From NCBI RefSeq assembly GCF_900129775.1, contig NZ_FQWV01000002.1, positions 434,001 through 498,000 of the forward strand: a stretch of DNA of 64,000 nt. Direction: 5' to 3'. The DNA comes from Halobaculum gomorrense (lineage in GTDB: Archaea > Halobacteriota > Halobacteria > Halobacteriales > Haloferacaceae). How positions within the stretch are numbered: the first letter of the stretch is position 1; every line of letters begins with the position of its first letter. The position numbers were made by a program, and so were the translations under genes. The notes below the pieces were generated by a model. It was given only the letters and a program-made list of their open reading frames with translations, did not search any database and was not told the origin of the DNA. Shown here piece after piece: positions 8,789 through 17,490 of this stretch.

Positions 8789-9192
8789 GCGACGCCGACT
8801 CGGGGTCGCGTCCGCGGCTGAAGCTCGGGGGGCACTTAGCTCCGGGGCTGGCCGCGGTCGCGCTGTTCGGCGTCCTCGCGCTCGTGTTCCTGCGGGCCTC
8901 TTTCGGCGAGGCCGCGGGCTTCGAGCAGGGCGCGTCGATCACCGCCGCGATCGGCTACGCGATGTTCGACATCGACGCGGGCGCGGTACCCGGCGAGTCG
9001 ATGCTCGTGGCCTTCGAGATTATCGACCTCGTGCTGGTCGCGGCGCTCGCGGGCGCGGTCATGCTCGCGCGCACCGGCGCCGGCGCCAGCGTCGTGACGG
9101 CGCTGACCGACGGGGGAAGAGACTCCGAGTCGGCCACGATCGCCGACTCGGTGCGTGAGCTTCGCGACACGCTCCGCGGGGGTGAGGAGTGA
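8785..9192 (+). CDS. nuoJ2: NuoJ C-terminal half (split subunit J, part 2)
   Basis: This 135-residue protein has two or three hydrophobic segments (residues 18-36 and 67-90) and an acidic tail. It lacks the YVGG motif but fits the C-terminal helices of NuoJ by position and size. The GTG start overlaps the end of nuoJ1 by 4 nt, and its stop overlaps the start of nuoK, so the pair is translationally coupled. Sequence conservation in this half is low; the call rests largely on context. Confidence 0.8.
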   Translation: MSDADSGSRPRLKLGGHLAPGLAAVALFGVLALVFLRASFGEAAGFEQGASITAAIGYAMFDIDAGAVPGESMLVAFEIIDLVLVAALAGAVMLARTGAGASVVTALTDGGRDSESATIADSVRELRDTLRGGEE

Positions 9193-9494
9193 TGGTGCCG
9201 CCGCAGTATTACCTTGTCCTCGCGGCCGCCGTGTTCTGTATCGGCGTGTTCGGCCTGCTCACGCGCAAGAACGCGCTGCTGTTCCTGATGTCGGTCGAAC
9301 TCATGCTCAACGCCGCGAACATCAACCTCGTCGCATTCTCCTACTACTGGGGGAACGTGACGGGCCAGACGTTCGGGCTGTTCACGATGGCGCTCGCGGC
9401 CGCGGAGGTCGCGGTCGGCATCGGGATCATCCTCGTGCTGTACCGCAACTTCAAGGACGTGGACGTGACCGAAGCGGCGACGATGAGGTGGTAA
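9192..9494 (+). CDS. nuoK: NADH-quinone oxidoreductase-like subunit K
   Basis: NuoK is a three-helix MrpC-like membrane subunit with buried glutamates used in proton transfer. The 100-residue protein shows GLLTRKNALLFLMSVELMLNAANIN, with the key Glu in SVELMLNA, and a second Glu in ALAAAEVAVG. The ATG at 9192 overlaps the preceding stop. An in-frame GTG one codon earlier is possible but unnecessary. Confidence 0.94.
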   Translation: MVPPQYYLVLAAAVFCIGVFGLLTRKNALLFLMSVELMLNAANINLVAFSYYWGNVTGQTFGLFTMALAAAEVAVGIGIILVLYRNFKDVDVTEAATMRW

Positions 9495-9497
9495 GTT

Positions 9498-11549
9498 ATG
9501 GCAGGAATCTTTGACTTCGCGCCGGCCATCGTACTGCTCCCGTTCCTCTCGTTCCTGATCGCGGTCGGGACCGCCCTCTCGGGGCGCGACCTGCTGCCGA
9601 AGGGCGGCGCCATCCCCGGCATCGCCGCGACCGGCGGGTCGCTGGTGCTGTCGGTCGCGATGGCGGCCGCCGTCGCAGGGGGCGAGGTGTACGACGAAAC
9701 GATCTACGCGTGGGCCGCCGGGGCGGTCCCCGGCAGCGAGGGGCTCGAACTGACGTTCGGCGTCCTCATCGACCCGCTGTCGGCGATGATGCTCGTCATC
9801 GTGACGCTCATCGCGCTGCTGGTTCACGTGTTTTCTCTGGGGTACATGAACGACGACGGGCAGACCGGCCTTCCGCGCTACTACGCCGGCCTCGGGCTGT
9901 TCACCGCGTCCATGCTCGGGTTCGTCGTCGCCGACAACCTGCTCATGGCGTTCATGTTCTTCGAGCTGGTGGGGCTGTGCTCGTACCTCCTCATCGGCTT
10001 CCACTTCCGCGAGCCCGGCCCGCCGTCGGCCGCGAAGAAGGCGTTCCTCGTCACCCGCTTCGGTGACTACTTCTTCCTCGTCGGCGTCGTCGCCGTGTTC
10101 GCGACGTTCGGCACCGCCCAGTTCGTCGGCACCGAGTCGGCGCCGGGATTCCCGGTACTGGCCGAGCAGGCGCTCCACGGCGAGTTCACGGCGAACACGT
10201 TCCTCGGGCTCGGTCCCCAGGCGTGGTTCACCGTCGTCGGTCTGCTCGTGCTCGGCGGTGTAATCGGCAAGTCCGCGCAGTTCCCGCTGCACACGTGGCT
10301 GCCCGACGCGATGGAGGGTCCGACGCCGGTCTCGGCGCTCATCCACGCGGCGACGATGGTCGCGGCCGGCGTCTACCTCGTCGCGCGGATGTACGGCTTC
10401 TACGCCGTCTCGCCGACGGCGCTTGGCGTCATCGCGCTCGTCGGCGGCTTCACCGCGCTGTTCGCCGGGACGATGGGCGTCGTGAAGCGCGAACTGAAGC
10501 AGGTGCTCGCGTACTCGACCATCTCGCAGTACGGCTACATGATGCTCGCGCTCGGCGCGGGCGGCTACGTGGCCGCGACGTTCCACCTGCTCACCCACGC
10601 GTTCTTCAAGGCGCTGCTGTTCCTCGGCGCCGGGTCGGTCATCCTCGCGATGCACCACAACGAGAACATGTGGGACATGGGCGGGCTGAAGGACAAGATG
10701 CCCGTCACCTACTACTCGTTCCTCGCCGGGTCGCTGGCGCTGGCGGGAATTTTCCCGTTCGCCGGCTTCTGGTCGAAAGATGAGATCCTCTTCGAGACGC
10801 TCGTCCACGGGCTGGGCGGCTCGCCACTGCTGCTGCTGGGCTACGCGTTCGGCCTGCTGGCGGTGCCCGTCACCGCGTTCTACACGTTCCGGATGGTGTA
10901 TCTCACCTTCCACGGTGAGCCTCGGACGGAACAGGCGGAGTCGCCGGAGCCGGTCCGCTGGAACGTGAAGGGGCCGCTCGCGGTGCTTGGCGTCCTCGCG
11001 ACGGTCGCGGGCGCGGTCAACCTCGCGCCGGTGGCCGTCCTCACGGGCGCGCACGTAGACTTCCTCCACTCGTGGCTCGACGGCGGCTTCTCGGCGCTCA
11101 CCGTCCACCACTACGAGGAGATCGACCCGTACGCGTCGGCCTACCTCGGCGGCGAGGTGACGACGGTCCTGCTCGGTGCCGCGGTGTCGCTCGGCCTCGC
11201 GCTGTTGGGTCTGGGACTCGCGTACCGGCTGTACGCGGTGCCGGAGCCGGTCGAGCACACGGACAAGCTCGGCTCGGTCAAGGGCCTGCTGTACGACAAC
11301 TACTACCAAGACGAGTATCAGGTGTACCTCGCGAACCGGGTCGTCCTCCCGCTGGCCCGCGCCGCGGACACCTTCGACCAGGGCGTCATCGACGGCGCGG
11401 TCAACGCCGTCTCCAGCGTGAGCCTGTTTTCGGGCTCGCGGATCCGGCGTATCCAGACGGGCGTGGTGAGTAACTACGCGGCGCTCGTGACGCTGGGGCT
11501 GACGGCGCTGCTTGTCGTCTTCGGCGTTCTCGGGGGGTGGTTACTGTGA
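9498..11549 (+). CDS. nuoL: NADH-quinone oxidoreductase-like subunit L
   Basis: NuoL is the distal antiporter-like proton-pumping subunit with a long lateral helix. The 683-residue protein has the core motifs FFELVGLCSYLLIGF, GKSAQFPLHTWLPDAMEGPTPVSALIHAATMV and KRELKQVLAYSTISQYGYMM, including the conserved Lys and His of the half-channels. The C-terminal part (after residue 480) is less conserved and carries the lateral helix. The stop overlaps the nuoM start (GTGA). Confidence 0.95.
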   Translation: MAGIFDFAPAIVLLPFLSFLIAVGTALSGRDLLPKGGAIPGIAATGGSLVLSVAMAAAVAGGEVYDETIYAWAAGAVPGSEGLELTFGVLIDPLSAMMLVIVTLIALLVHVFSLGYMNDDGQTGLPRYYAGLGLFTASMLGFVVADNLLMAFMFFELVGLCSYLLIGFHFREPGPPSAAKKAFLVTRFGDYFFLVGVVAVFATFGTAQFVGTESAPGFPVLAEQALHGEFTANTFLGLGPQAWFTVVGLLVLGGVIGKSAQFPLHTWLPDAMEGPTPVSALIHAATMVAAGVYLVARMYGFYAVSPTALGVIALVGGFTALFAGTMGVVKRELKQVLAYSTISQYGYMMLALGAGGYVAATFHLLTHAFFKALLFLGAGSVILAMHHNENMWDMGGLKDKMPVTYYSFLAGSLALAGIFPFAGFWSKDEILFETLVHGLGGSPLLLLGYAFGLLAVPVTAFYTFRMVYLTFHGEPRTEQAESPEPVRWNVKGPLAVLGVLATVAGAVNLAPVAVLTGAHVDFLHSWLDGGFSALTVHHYEEIDPYASAYLGGEVTTVLLGAAVSLGLALLGLGLAYRLYAVPEPVEHTDKLGSVKGLLYDNYYQDEYQVYLANRVVLPLARAADTFDQGVIDGAVNAVSSVSLFSGSRIRRIQTGVVSNYAALVTLGLTALLVVFGVLGGWLL

Positions 11550-13078
11550 TAATCGAAGCACTCATCGGAGTGACGTTCCTCGCCGCGCTGGTCGTCATGC
11601 TGGCGCCCGACGAGTACGCAGGCAAGCTCGCGTTCGCGCTGAGCCTCCTGCCGGTCGCCGGGAGCCTGTGGATGTGGGCCGGCTTCGACGCCGGCGGGAA
11701 CGCGCTCATGGCCGGGAGCATCGCCTACCAGACGCAACTCGACTGGCTGACCGTCGCCGGCTACGACCTGCAGTGGTTCGTCGGCGTCGACGGGATCAGC
11801 CTCCCGCTGGTCGTCCTCTCGACGGTGCTGTCCTCGCTGGCGATCGTGTCGGCGTGGACGCCCATCGACACCCGACAGTCGCAGTTCTACGGGCTCATGC
11901 TGTTCATGGAGGCGAACCTCCTGGGCGTGTTCACCGCGCTCGACTTCTTTTTGTGGTTCGTCTTCTGGGAGGCCGTGCTGGTGCCGATGTACTTCCTCAT
12001 CGGCGTGTGGGGCGGCCCGCGCCGGAAGTACGCCGCGATCAAGTTCTTCGTCTACACGAACATCGCCAGCCTCGTCATGTTCATCGGGTTCATGGCGCTG
12101 GTGTTCAACCTCCCCGTCAGCTCCTTTGGGCTGCCGGAGATAACGCAGGCGCTCCAGGCGGGCAAACTGTCCGGGTTCGTCGGGCTCGACCCGGCGACGC
12201 TGAAGCTCGCCGCCTTCACGGCCATGTTCGCGGGCTTCGCGGTCAAGGTGCCCATCGTCCCGTTCCACACGTGGCTGCCGGACGCCCACGTCGAGGCGCC
12301 CACGCCGGTGTCGGTGATGCTGGCGGGCGTCCTCCTGAAGATGGGGACGTACGCGCTGCTGCGCTTCAACTTCACCATGCTGCCTGATGTGGCGACCCGA
12401 CCGCTCGTGGCGACGGTCATCGCGGCCGTCGCCGTCGTCTCGGTCATCTACGGCGCGATGCTCGCGCTGGCCCAGCAGGACCTCAAACGCATTGTCGCGT
12501 ACTCCTCCGTCTCGTCGATGGGGTACGTCATCCTCGGCCTCATCGCCTACACGGGGCTGGGGATCGGCGGCGCGACGTTCCAGATGGTCGCCCACGGCCT
12601 CATCTCTGGGCTGATGTTCATGGCGGTCGGCGTCATCTACAACGTCACCCACACGCGCATGGTGGGCGACATGTCCGGGATGGCCGACCGGATGCCGGTC
12701 ACGGTGGGAATCCTCGTCGCCGGCGCGTTCGGCTACATGGGCCTCCCGCTCATGGCCGGCTTCGCCGCCGAGTACTTCATCTTCCAAGGCGCGTTCGCCT
12801 CCACGGTGATCCCGTCGGCGCCGCTGTTCACCGCGGCGTCGATGTTCGGCATCGTCATCGTGGCGGGCTACCTGCTGTTCGCGATGCAGCGCACGCTGTT
12901 CGGGGAGTTTTCCCTCGAGACGGACTACGAGGTGCGCCGCGCGCACTTCCACGACGTGGCGCCGCTGGCGGTGCTGCTGCTGTGCACCATCGCGCTCGGC
13001 GTCGCACCCAACATCTTCTTCGAGATGATCACTGACGCGATCGAGCCGGTCGTCGCGGTCGTCGGGGGTGGTGCCTGA
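11546..13078 (+). CDS. nuoM: NADH-quinone oxidoreductase-like subunit M
   Basis: NuoM is the second antiporter-like proton-pumping subunit. The 510-residue protein shows FFLWFVFWEAVLVPMYFLIGVWGG with the key Glu, FHTWLPDAHVEAPTPVSVMLAGVLLKMGTY, and LKRIVAYSSVSSMGYV. I chose the GTG at 11546 because it overlaps the nuoL stop as GTGA; another in-frame GTG lies 9 nt upstream. nuoN overlaps its last base. Confidence 0.94.
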   Translation: MIIEALIGVTFLAALVVMLAPDEYAGKLAFALSLLPVAGSLWMWAGFDAGGNALMAGSIAYQTQLDWLTVAGYDLQWFVGVDGISLPLVVLSTVLSSLAIVSAWTPIDTRQSQFYGLMLFMEANLLGVFTALDFFLWFVFWEAVLVPMYFLIGVWGGPRRKYAAIKFFVYTNIASLVMFIGFMALVFNLPVSSFGLPEITQALQAGKLSGFVGLDPATLKLAAFTAMFAGFAVKVPIVPFHTWLPDAHVEAPTPVSVMLAGVLLKMGTYALLRFNFTMLPDVATRPLVATVIAAVAVVSVIYGAMLALAQQDLKRIVAYSSVSSMGYVILGLIAYTGLGIGGATFQMVAHGLISGLMFMAVGVIYNVTHTRMVGDMSGMADRMPVTVGILVAGAFGYMGLPLMAGFAAEYFIFQGAFASTVIPSAPLFTAASMFGIVIVAGYLLFAMQRTLFGEFSLETDYEVRRAHFHDVAPLAVLLLCTIALGVAPNIFFEMITDAIEPVVAVVGGGA

Positions 13079-14586
13079 TGGAGCCCGCGCTCTTGCAGGC
13101 CGATCAGCTCCCCACGTGGACCGCGCTCGCCCCGGTACTGGCGCTCGCGGTGACGGGCCTGCTGCTGCTCGTCATCGACAGCATCGACCCGAACGACACG
13201 CGGCCGACGCTGCTGGCCGGCGTCGGCACCGTCGGCGCGCTCGCCGCACTGGGCCTGGCCGGCTGGTTCCTCTCGGCCGGCACCGGGCAGCCGAGCACGA
13301 ACGGCGCCATCACGCTCTACGGCGATGCGCTGATCGTCGATGGGATGACGCTGTTCTTCCAGGCGCTGTTCGCCTCCGTGACCGCGCTCGTCGTGGTCGC
13401 GAGCTACGACTACCTCCGCGGTCGCGCCTACCAGGCGGAGTTCTACGCGCTGATGCTGTTCGCGGCGACCGGGATGGCGCTGATGGCGGCCGCCAACTCG
13501 CTGGCCGTCGCGTTCGTCGCGCTCGAACTCGCATCGCTTCCGTCGTACGCCCTCGTCGCGTTCCTGAAGCGCGACACGGGCTCGGTTGAGGCGGGGCTGA
13601 AGTACTTCCTCATCGGCGCGCTGTCGTCGGCGGTGTTCGCCTTCGGCATCTCGCTGGTGTACGCCGCGACCGGCAGCCTCCTGCTGCCGGACGTGTACGA
13701 GGCGCTCGCGGGCGATCTCACGGGGCTCACCGGCGTCGCCGGCGTCGGCATCCTGATGGTCGCCGGCGGCTTCGCGTTCAAGACCGCCTCCGTCCCGTTC
13801 CACTTCTGGGCACCGGAGGCGTACGAGGGCGCGCCCGCGCCCGTCTCCGGGTTCCTCTCGTCGGCGTCGAAGGCAGCCGGCTTCGCGGTCGCGTTCCGCG
13901 TGTTCGTCACCGGCTTCCCGCTCGAGGCCGGCGTCGACTGGGTGCTCCTGTTCCAGGTGCTCGCGGTCGTCACGATGACGCTGGGTAACTTCGCCGCGGC
14001 GACCCAGGAGGAGGTCAAGCGAATGCTCGCGTACTCCTCGATCGGGCACGCTGGCTACGCGCTCATCGGGCTGGCCGCGTTCACGGGCGCCGCCGGCGGC
14101 GACGTGCTCGGCGCGTCGATGGCGCACCTGCTCGTGTACGGCTTCATGAACACCGGGGCGTTCCTGTTCGTCGCGCTGGCCGAGCACTGGGGCGTCGGTC
14201 GGACGTTCGACGACTACGCCGGCCTGGCGAGCAAGGCGCCGGTGGCGTCGGTCGCCATGTCGGTGTTCATGTTCTCGCTGGCGGGGCTGCCCCCGTTCGG
14301 CGGGTTCTTCTCGAAGTACTTCCTGTTCATGGGCGCCGTCGACGCCGGCTTCTGGTGGCTGGCGGCCGTCGGCGCGGTCAACAGCGCGCTGTCGCTGTTC
14401 TACTACAGCCGCGTCGTGAAGGCGCTGTGGCTCGACGACGCGGTCAGCGAGTTCGAGCTCGGGTCGACGCCGACGGCGCTGTACGCCGCGGTCGTGTTCG
14501 CGGCGCTCGCGACGGTTCTGTTGTTGCCCGGCTTCGGGCCGGTCATCGAGACGGCCCAGTCGGCCGCGGCGGCGATCGTCCCGTAA
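13078..14586 (+). CDS. nuoN: NADH-quinone oxidoreductase-like subunit N
   Basis: NuoN is the third antiporter-like subunit and closes the operon. The 502-residue protein has about fourteen helices with FVALELASLPSYALVAFLKRD, KTASVPFHFWAPEAYEGAPAPVSGF and VKRMLAYSSIGHAGYALIG. The start codon shares a base with the nuoM stop (TGATG). No NADH-binding subunits (NuoE, F or G) are present, as in other haloarchaea, so the electron donor is not NADH through the usual module. Confidence 0.95.
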   Translation: MEPALLQADQLPTWTALAPVLALAVTGLLLLVIDSIDPNDTRPTLLAGVGTVGALAALGLAGWFLSAGTGQPSTNGAITLYGDALIVDGMTLFFQALFASVTALVVVASYDYLRGRAYQAEFYALMLFAATGMALMAAANSLAVAFVALELASLPSYALVAFLKRDTGSVEAGLKYFLIGALSSAVFAFGISLVYAATGSLLLPDVYEALAGDLTGLTGVAGVGILMVAGGFAFKTASVPFHFWAPEAYEGAPAPVSGFLSSASKAAGFAVAFRVFVTGFPLEAGVDWVLLFQVLAVVTMTLGNFAAATQEEVKRMLAYSSIGHAGYALIGLAAFTGAAGGDVLGASMAHLLVYGFMNTGAFLFVALAEHWGVGRTFDDYAGLASKAPVASVAMSVFMFSLAGLPPFGGFFSKYFLFMGAVDAGFWWLAAVGAVNSALSLFYYSRVVKALWLDDAVSEFELGSTPTALYAAVVFAALATVLLLPGFGPVIETAQSAAAAIVP

Positions 14587-14759
14587 CCCGGAGGCGCGTT
14601 TTCCGCCGGCGCGGTTCCGCCAGCACAACCCGCGATACCGTTCTGTTCTTGTCGTCTTCACCGGTGTCATCGTCGCCTCGCGCCCGATCGCGATCCGGGA
14701 GCCTCGCTCCGCCGGAGGACGGCAGGGTTTTCCCCGATCGGGACCGATTCGACCGTGTA

Positions 14760-16217
14760 ATGCGTCGGCTGGTGCTCGGCTGTGGAACAGTCGGCAGCGA
14801 TATCATCGAGGCGCTGACCGGCCGGACCGGCGACCTGCACGTGATCACCGACGACAGCGGTCGAGTGTCCGCGCTGCGCGACGAACACGTCGCGGCGCTG
14901 GAAGCCGACCCCCGCGACCCGGACAACTACCCCGATCACGCCAACCTCGTCGTCGTGGCGGGGGCGTCGGCGACGGCGAACCTCACGGTCGCCGACCGCG
15001 CGCGAGAGCGCTTCCCCGACGCGGCCCTCGTCGCGTACGCCGGCGACGACGCGACCGAGGCGGACCTCCGGGCGCTGCGCGAGCTGGCGGACCGCGTCAT
15101 CGACCCGATCGGCGTCGTCGCCGACCGCGTGCTCGACGTGGCGACGGGTGCGACAGCAGAGCGCCTTCGCGGGCTCGTGCGGACGCTGCGCTCCGTCGAG
15201 GGGACGCTGGCGGTCGTCGCCCACGACAACCCGGACCCAGACGCGATCGCCTCGGCGATCGCGCTGGTTCGGATCGCCCGATTCGCCGGCACCGACGCCG
15301 AAGCGTGCTACTACGGCGACATCTCCCACCAGGAAAACCGCGCGCTCGTCAACCTCCTCGACATCGAGATGCGCCAGCTCGACCCGGACACGGACCCCCG
15401 CGAGGAGTTCGCCGGGTTCGCGCTCGTCGATCACTCGCGGCCGGGCGTCAACGACTCGCTCCCGGAGGAGATCGATCCGCTCGTCGTGATCGACCATCAT
15501 CCGCCGCGCGAGCCCATTGACGCCGAGTTCCTCGACCTGCGCGACGACGTGGGCGCCACGTCGACGCTGCTGGTCGAGTACCTCGACCGCCTCGGGGTGA
15601 CGCCGGACACGCAGGTGGCGACCGCGCTGCTGTACGGCATCCGGATCGACACCAAAGACTTCACGCGGGAGGTGAGCGAGGCGGACTTCGACGCCGCGGC
15701 GTCGCTGCTGTCGCACGCGGACGCGTCGGTGCTCGACCGGGTGGAGTCGCCGAGCTTCGACCCCGCGGTGCTGAACGTGCTCGCGCGCGCCATCGGGGCG
15801 CGTGAGCAGCGCGGCTCGGTCGTCGCCTCCTGCGTCGGGGAGATCGCCGACCGCGACGCGCTCGCACAGGCGGCCGAGCGACTGCTCGACATGGAGGGCG
15901 TCAACACGACTCTGGTGTACGGCTACCGCGACGGGGTGGTCTACGCGTCCGGCCGGACGCGCGGTACCGACCTCGACTTGGGTGAGACGCTTCGCGACGC
16001 GCTCGATCAGATCGGCTCCGCGGGCGGGCACGCCGACATGGCCGGCGCGCAAATCTCGCTGGGCATCCTCGGCGACGTGGGCGAGGACTCGAAGGAGTCG
16101 CTGACCGAAATCGTCCGCGACATCGTCGCCGGTCGGTTCTTCGAAACGCTCGAGGACGCTCCGGCGACACCCACCCGTTCGGCCGATCGAGCGGTCTCGT
16201 TCCCCGACGAGGGCTGA
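14760..16217 (+). CDS. TrkA_N-DHH-DHHA1 phosphoesterase
   Basis: This 485-residue protein joins a Rossmann nucleotide-binding domain of TrkA/RCK type (residues 1-115, starting LVLGCGTVGSDI) to a DHH phosphoesterase. Metal-binding motifs are HDNPDPDA (155-162), DHS (224-226) and DHH (245-247). The DHHA1 substrate-binding motif GGHADMAG lies near residue 423. All catalytic residues appear intact. DHH-DHHA1 enzymes cleave short oligonucleotides or cyclic dinucleotides; here the substrate is unknown, and cyclic di-AMP is a reasonable guess because RCK-linked domains relate to potassium control. A TATA-like GGGTTTTCC about 27 nt upstream supports the ATG at 14760. The gene follows the nuo operon but has its own promoter. 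Confidence 0.88.
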   Translation: MRRLVLGCGTVGSDIIEALTGRTGDLHVITDDSGRVSALRDEHVAALEADPRDPDNYPDHANLVVVAGASATANLTVADRARERFPDAALVAYAGDDATEADLRALRELADRVIDPIGVVADRVLDVATGATAERLRGLVRTLRSVEGTLAVVAHDNPDPDAIASAIALVRIARFAGTDAEACYYGDISHQENRALVNLLDIEMRQLDPDTDPREEFAGFALVDHSRPGVNDSLPEEIDPLVVIDHHPPREPIDAEFLDLRDDVGATSTLLVEYLDRLGVTPDTQVATALLYGIRIDTKDFTREVSEADFDAAASLLSHADASVLDRVESPSFDPAVLNVLARAIGAREQRGSVVASCVGEIADRDALAQAAERLLDMEGVNTTLVYGYRDGVVYASGRTRGTDLDLGETLRDALDQIGSAGGHADMAGAQISLGILGDVGEDSKESLTEIVRDIVAGRFFETLEDAPATPTRSADRAVSFPDEG

Positions 16218-16267
16218 TCGCCGCCGAGAGGAACGCTTACCTCGGCGCCGTCCGAACCGAGCGACGA

Positions 16268-17098
16268 ATGAACGACGGCGCGAGCGAGCTGTCGGCGCCC
16301 GAAGTTAAGGGGTACATGACGCGCGAGGTGGCGACGGTGTCGCCCGACGACACGGTGCGCGAGGCCGTCGATCGGATCCTCGATAACAACCACAACGGTT
16401 TCCCCGTGACTGACGGACGCACCGTGGTGGGGTTCGTCTCCGCGCGCGATCTGCTGTCGGCCGACGAGGACGCCCCCCTGTTCACCGTCATGAGCGACGA
16501 CATCATCGTCGCGCACCCGGAGATGGACGTCAACGATGCCGCGCGAGTGATCCTCCGATCGGGCATCCAGAAGCTCCCGGTCGTCGACGACGCGGGCAAC
16601 CTCGTGGGCATCATCTCCAACACCGACGTGATCCGCTCGCAGATCGAGCGCGCGACCCCGGAGAAGGTGGGAAAGCTGATGCACACGCTCGAGGAGATCC
16701 ACGGCGTCGCCACGAGCGAGGAGCGACGGGAGGTCCGCCTCGACGACCTTATCCCGACGCAGGCGCGGGTGTACGCCGACGAACTCGAAGGGCGGCGCTA
16801 CGAACTCGAACGGGGACTCGCCGAGCCGCTCGTCGTCATCGACAACCCCAGCGCCAGCGGCGAGATCGAAGACGACGGCACGCTCGTGCTCGCCGACGGT
16901 CACCACCGAGTGATGGCGGCCCACCGGCTCGGGATCAAGGAGATGGACGCGTACGTCATCGCCATCGCCGACCACGTCGAACTCGGCATGGAGAAGACGG
17001 CGCGCAAGGAGGGCCTCCAGTCGATCACCGATATCGAGGTGGTCGACTACGCGCGCCACCCACTGGTCGAGACGACGAAGCGGTTTCAAGACGAGTAG
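16268..17098 (+). CDS. CBS pair plus ParB/sulfiredoxin-like domain protein
   Basis: The 276-residue protein starts with two CBS domains (about 10-65 and 75-130), which usually sense adenosine nucleotides. A ParB/Srx-like domain (about 150-276) follows, with LIPTQARVY, GLAEPLVVIDN and LADGHHRVMAAHRLG. In DNA-partition ParB the last motif is GERR; the DGHHR form here instead resembles the archaeal free-serine kinase SerK and SbnI. It has no HTH, so a role in plasmid partition is unlikely. The likely function is a nucleotide-regulated small-molecule kinase, but this is inference. A TATA-like CGCTTACC about 27 nt upstream supports the start. Confidence 0.8.
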   Translation: MNDGASELSAPEVKGYMTREVATVSPDDTVREAVDRILDNNHNGFPVTDGRTVVGFVSARDLLSADEDAPLFTVMSDDIIVAHPEMDVNDAARVILRSGIQKLPVVDDAGNLVGIISNTDVIRSQIERATPEKVGKLMHTLEEIHGVATSEERREVRLDDLIPTQARVYADELEGRRYELERGLAEPLVVIDNPSASGEIEDDGTLVLADGHHRVMAAHRLGIKEMDAYVIAIADHVELGMEKTARKEGLQSITDIEVVDYARHPLVETTKRFQDE

Positions 17099-17118
17099 GG
17101 ATCGGTCGCTCGCCCCCG

Positions 17119-17361
17119 CTATCGGGATGACTCCTCGGACAGATCGAACGCCTCCTTCCAGTCCGTCACCAGTTCGTCCGCGCGCTCGCGGTCGCCGACC
17201 CGTTCGCGTCGGTAGCTGCGACCGTCGGGCGCCTGTTCGAGTCGGTCGAGCCGGACGACGTAGCTGCCGTCCGCGCGTTCGCGAACGCGCAGGGTCGCGT
17301 AGCCGTCCGCGCGTTCCCACTCGTCGTACCGCTCCGTGGTCTCGACCTCGCTCCATGGCAT
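17119..17361 (-). CDS. Small conserved haloarchaeal protein
   Basis: This 80-residue soluble, highly charged protein begins MPWSEVETTERYDEWERADGY and has alternating strands rich in Arg and Glu. It has no catalytic motif that I recognise. I believe it belongs to a haloarchaeal family of unknown function. The ATG at 17361 is preferred over an upstream TTG, because GAAGG-like sequence lies in front of it. It converges with the CBS-ParB gene and leaves only 20 bp between the two stop codons. Confidence 0.65.
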   Translation of the reverse strand: MPWSEVETTERYDEWERADGYATLRVRERADGSYVVRLDRLEQAPDGRSYRRERVGDRERADELVTDWKEAFDLSEESSR

Positions 17362-17490
17362 GGCCGTCCCTTCGGGTTCCCCCGTCGTCAACGCGGCGGT
17401 TACCGTTCGATCGGGACGCCCAGAACGGTCTCTCCGGTGCGGCGTGCGGTCCGTCGGAGCCGTGACGCGCCGCGAGTCGAACCGTGGCGG

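Noticed and set aside
8513-9192. A frameshift splitting nuoJ
   Set aside because: The two halves overlap by 4 nt with proper start and stop codons, and a split NuoJ is, as far as I know, normal in haloarchaea.
8955-11309. A 784-codon minus-strand frame opposite nuoJ2, nuoK and nuoL
   Set aside because: Composition is Arg/Glu/His/Val-rich with no fold or motif; nuo genes on the other strand are certain.
16268-17098. A chromosome or plasmid partition gene (ParB) marking an origin
   Set aside because: There is no ParA, no HTH domain and no parS-like repeat nearby; the CBS domains and DGHHR motif point to another role.
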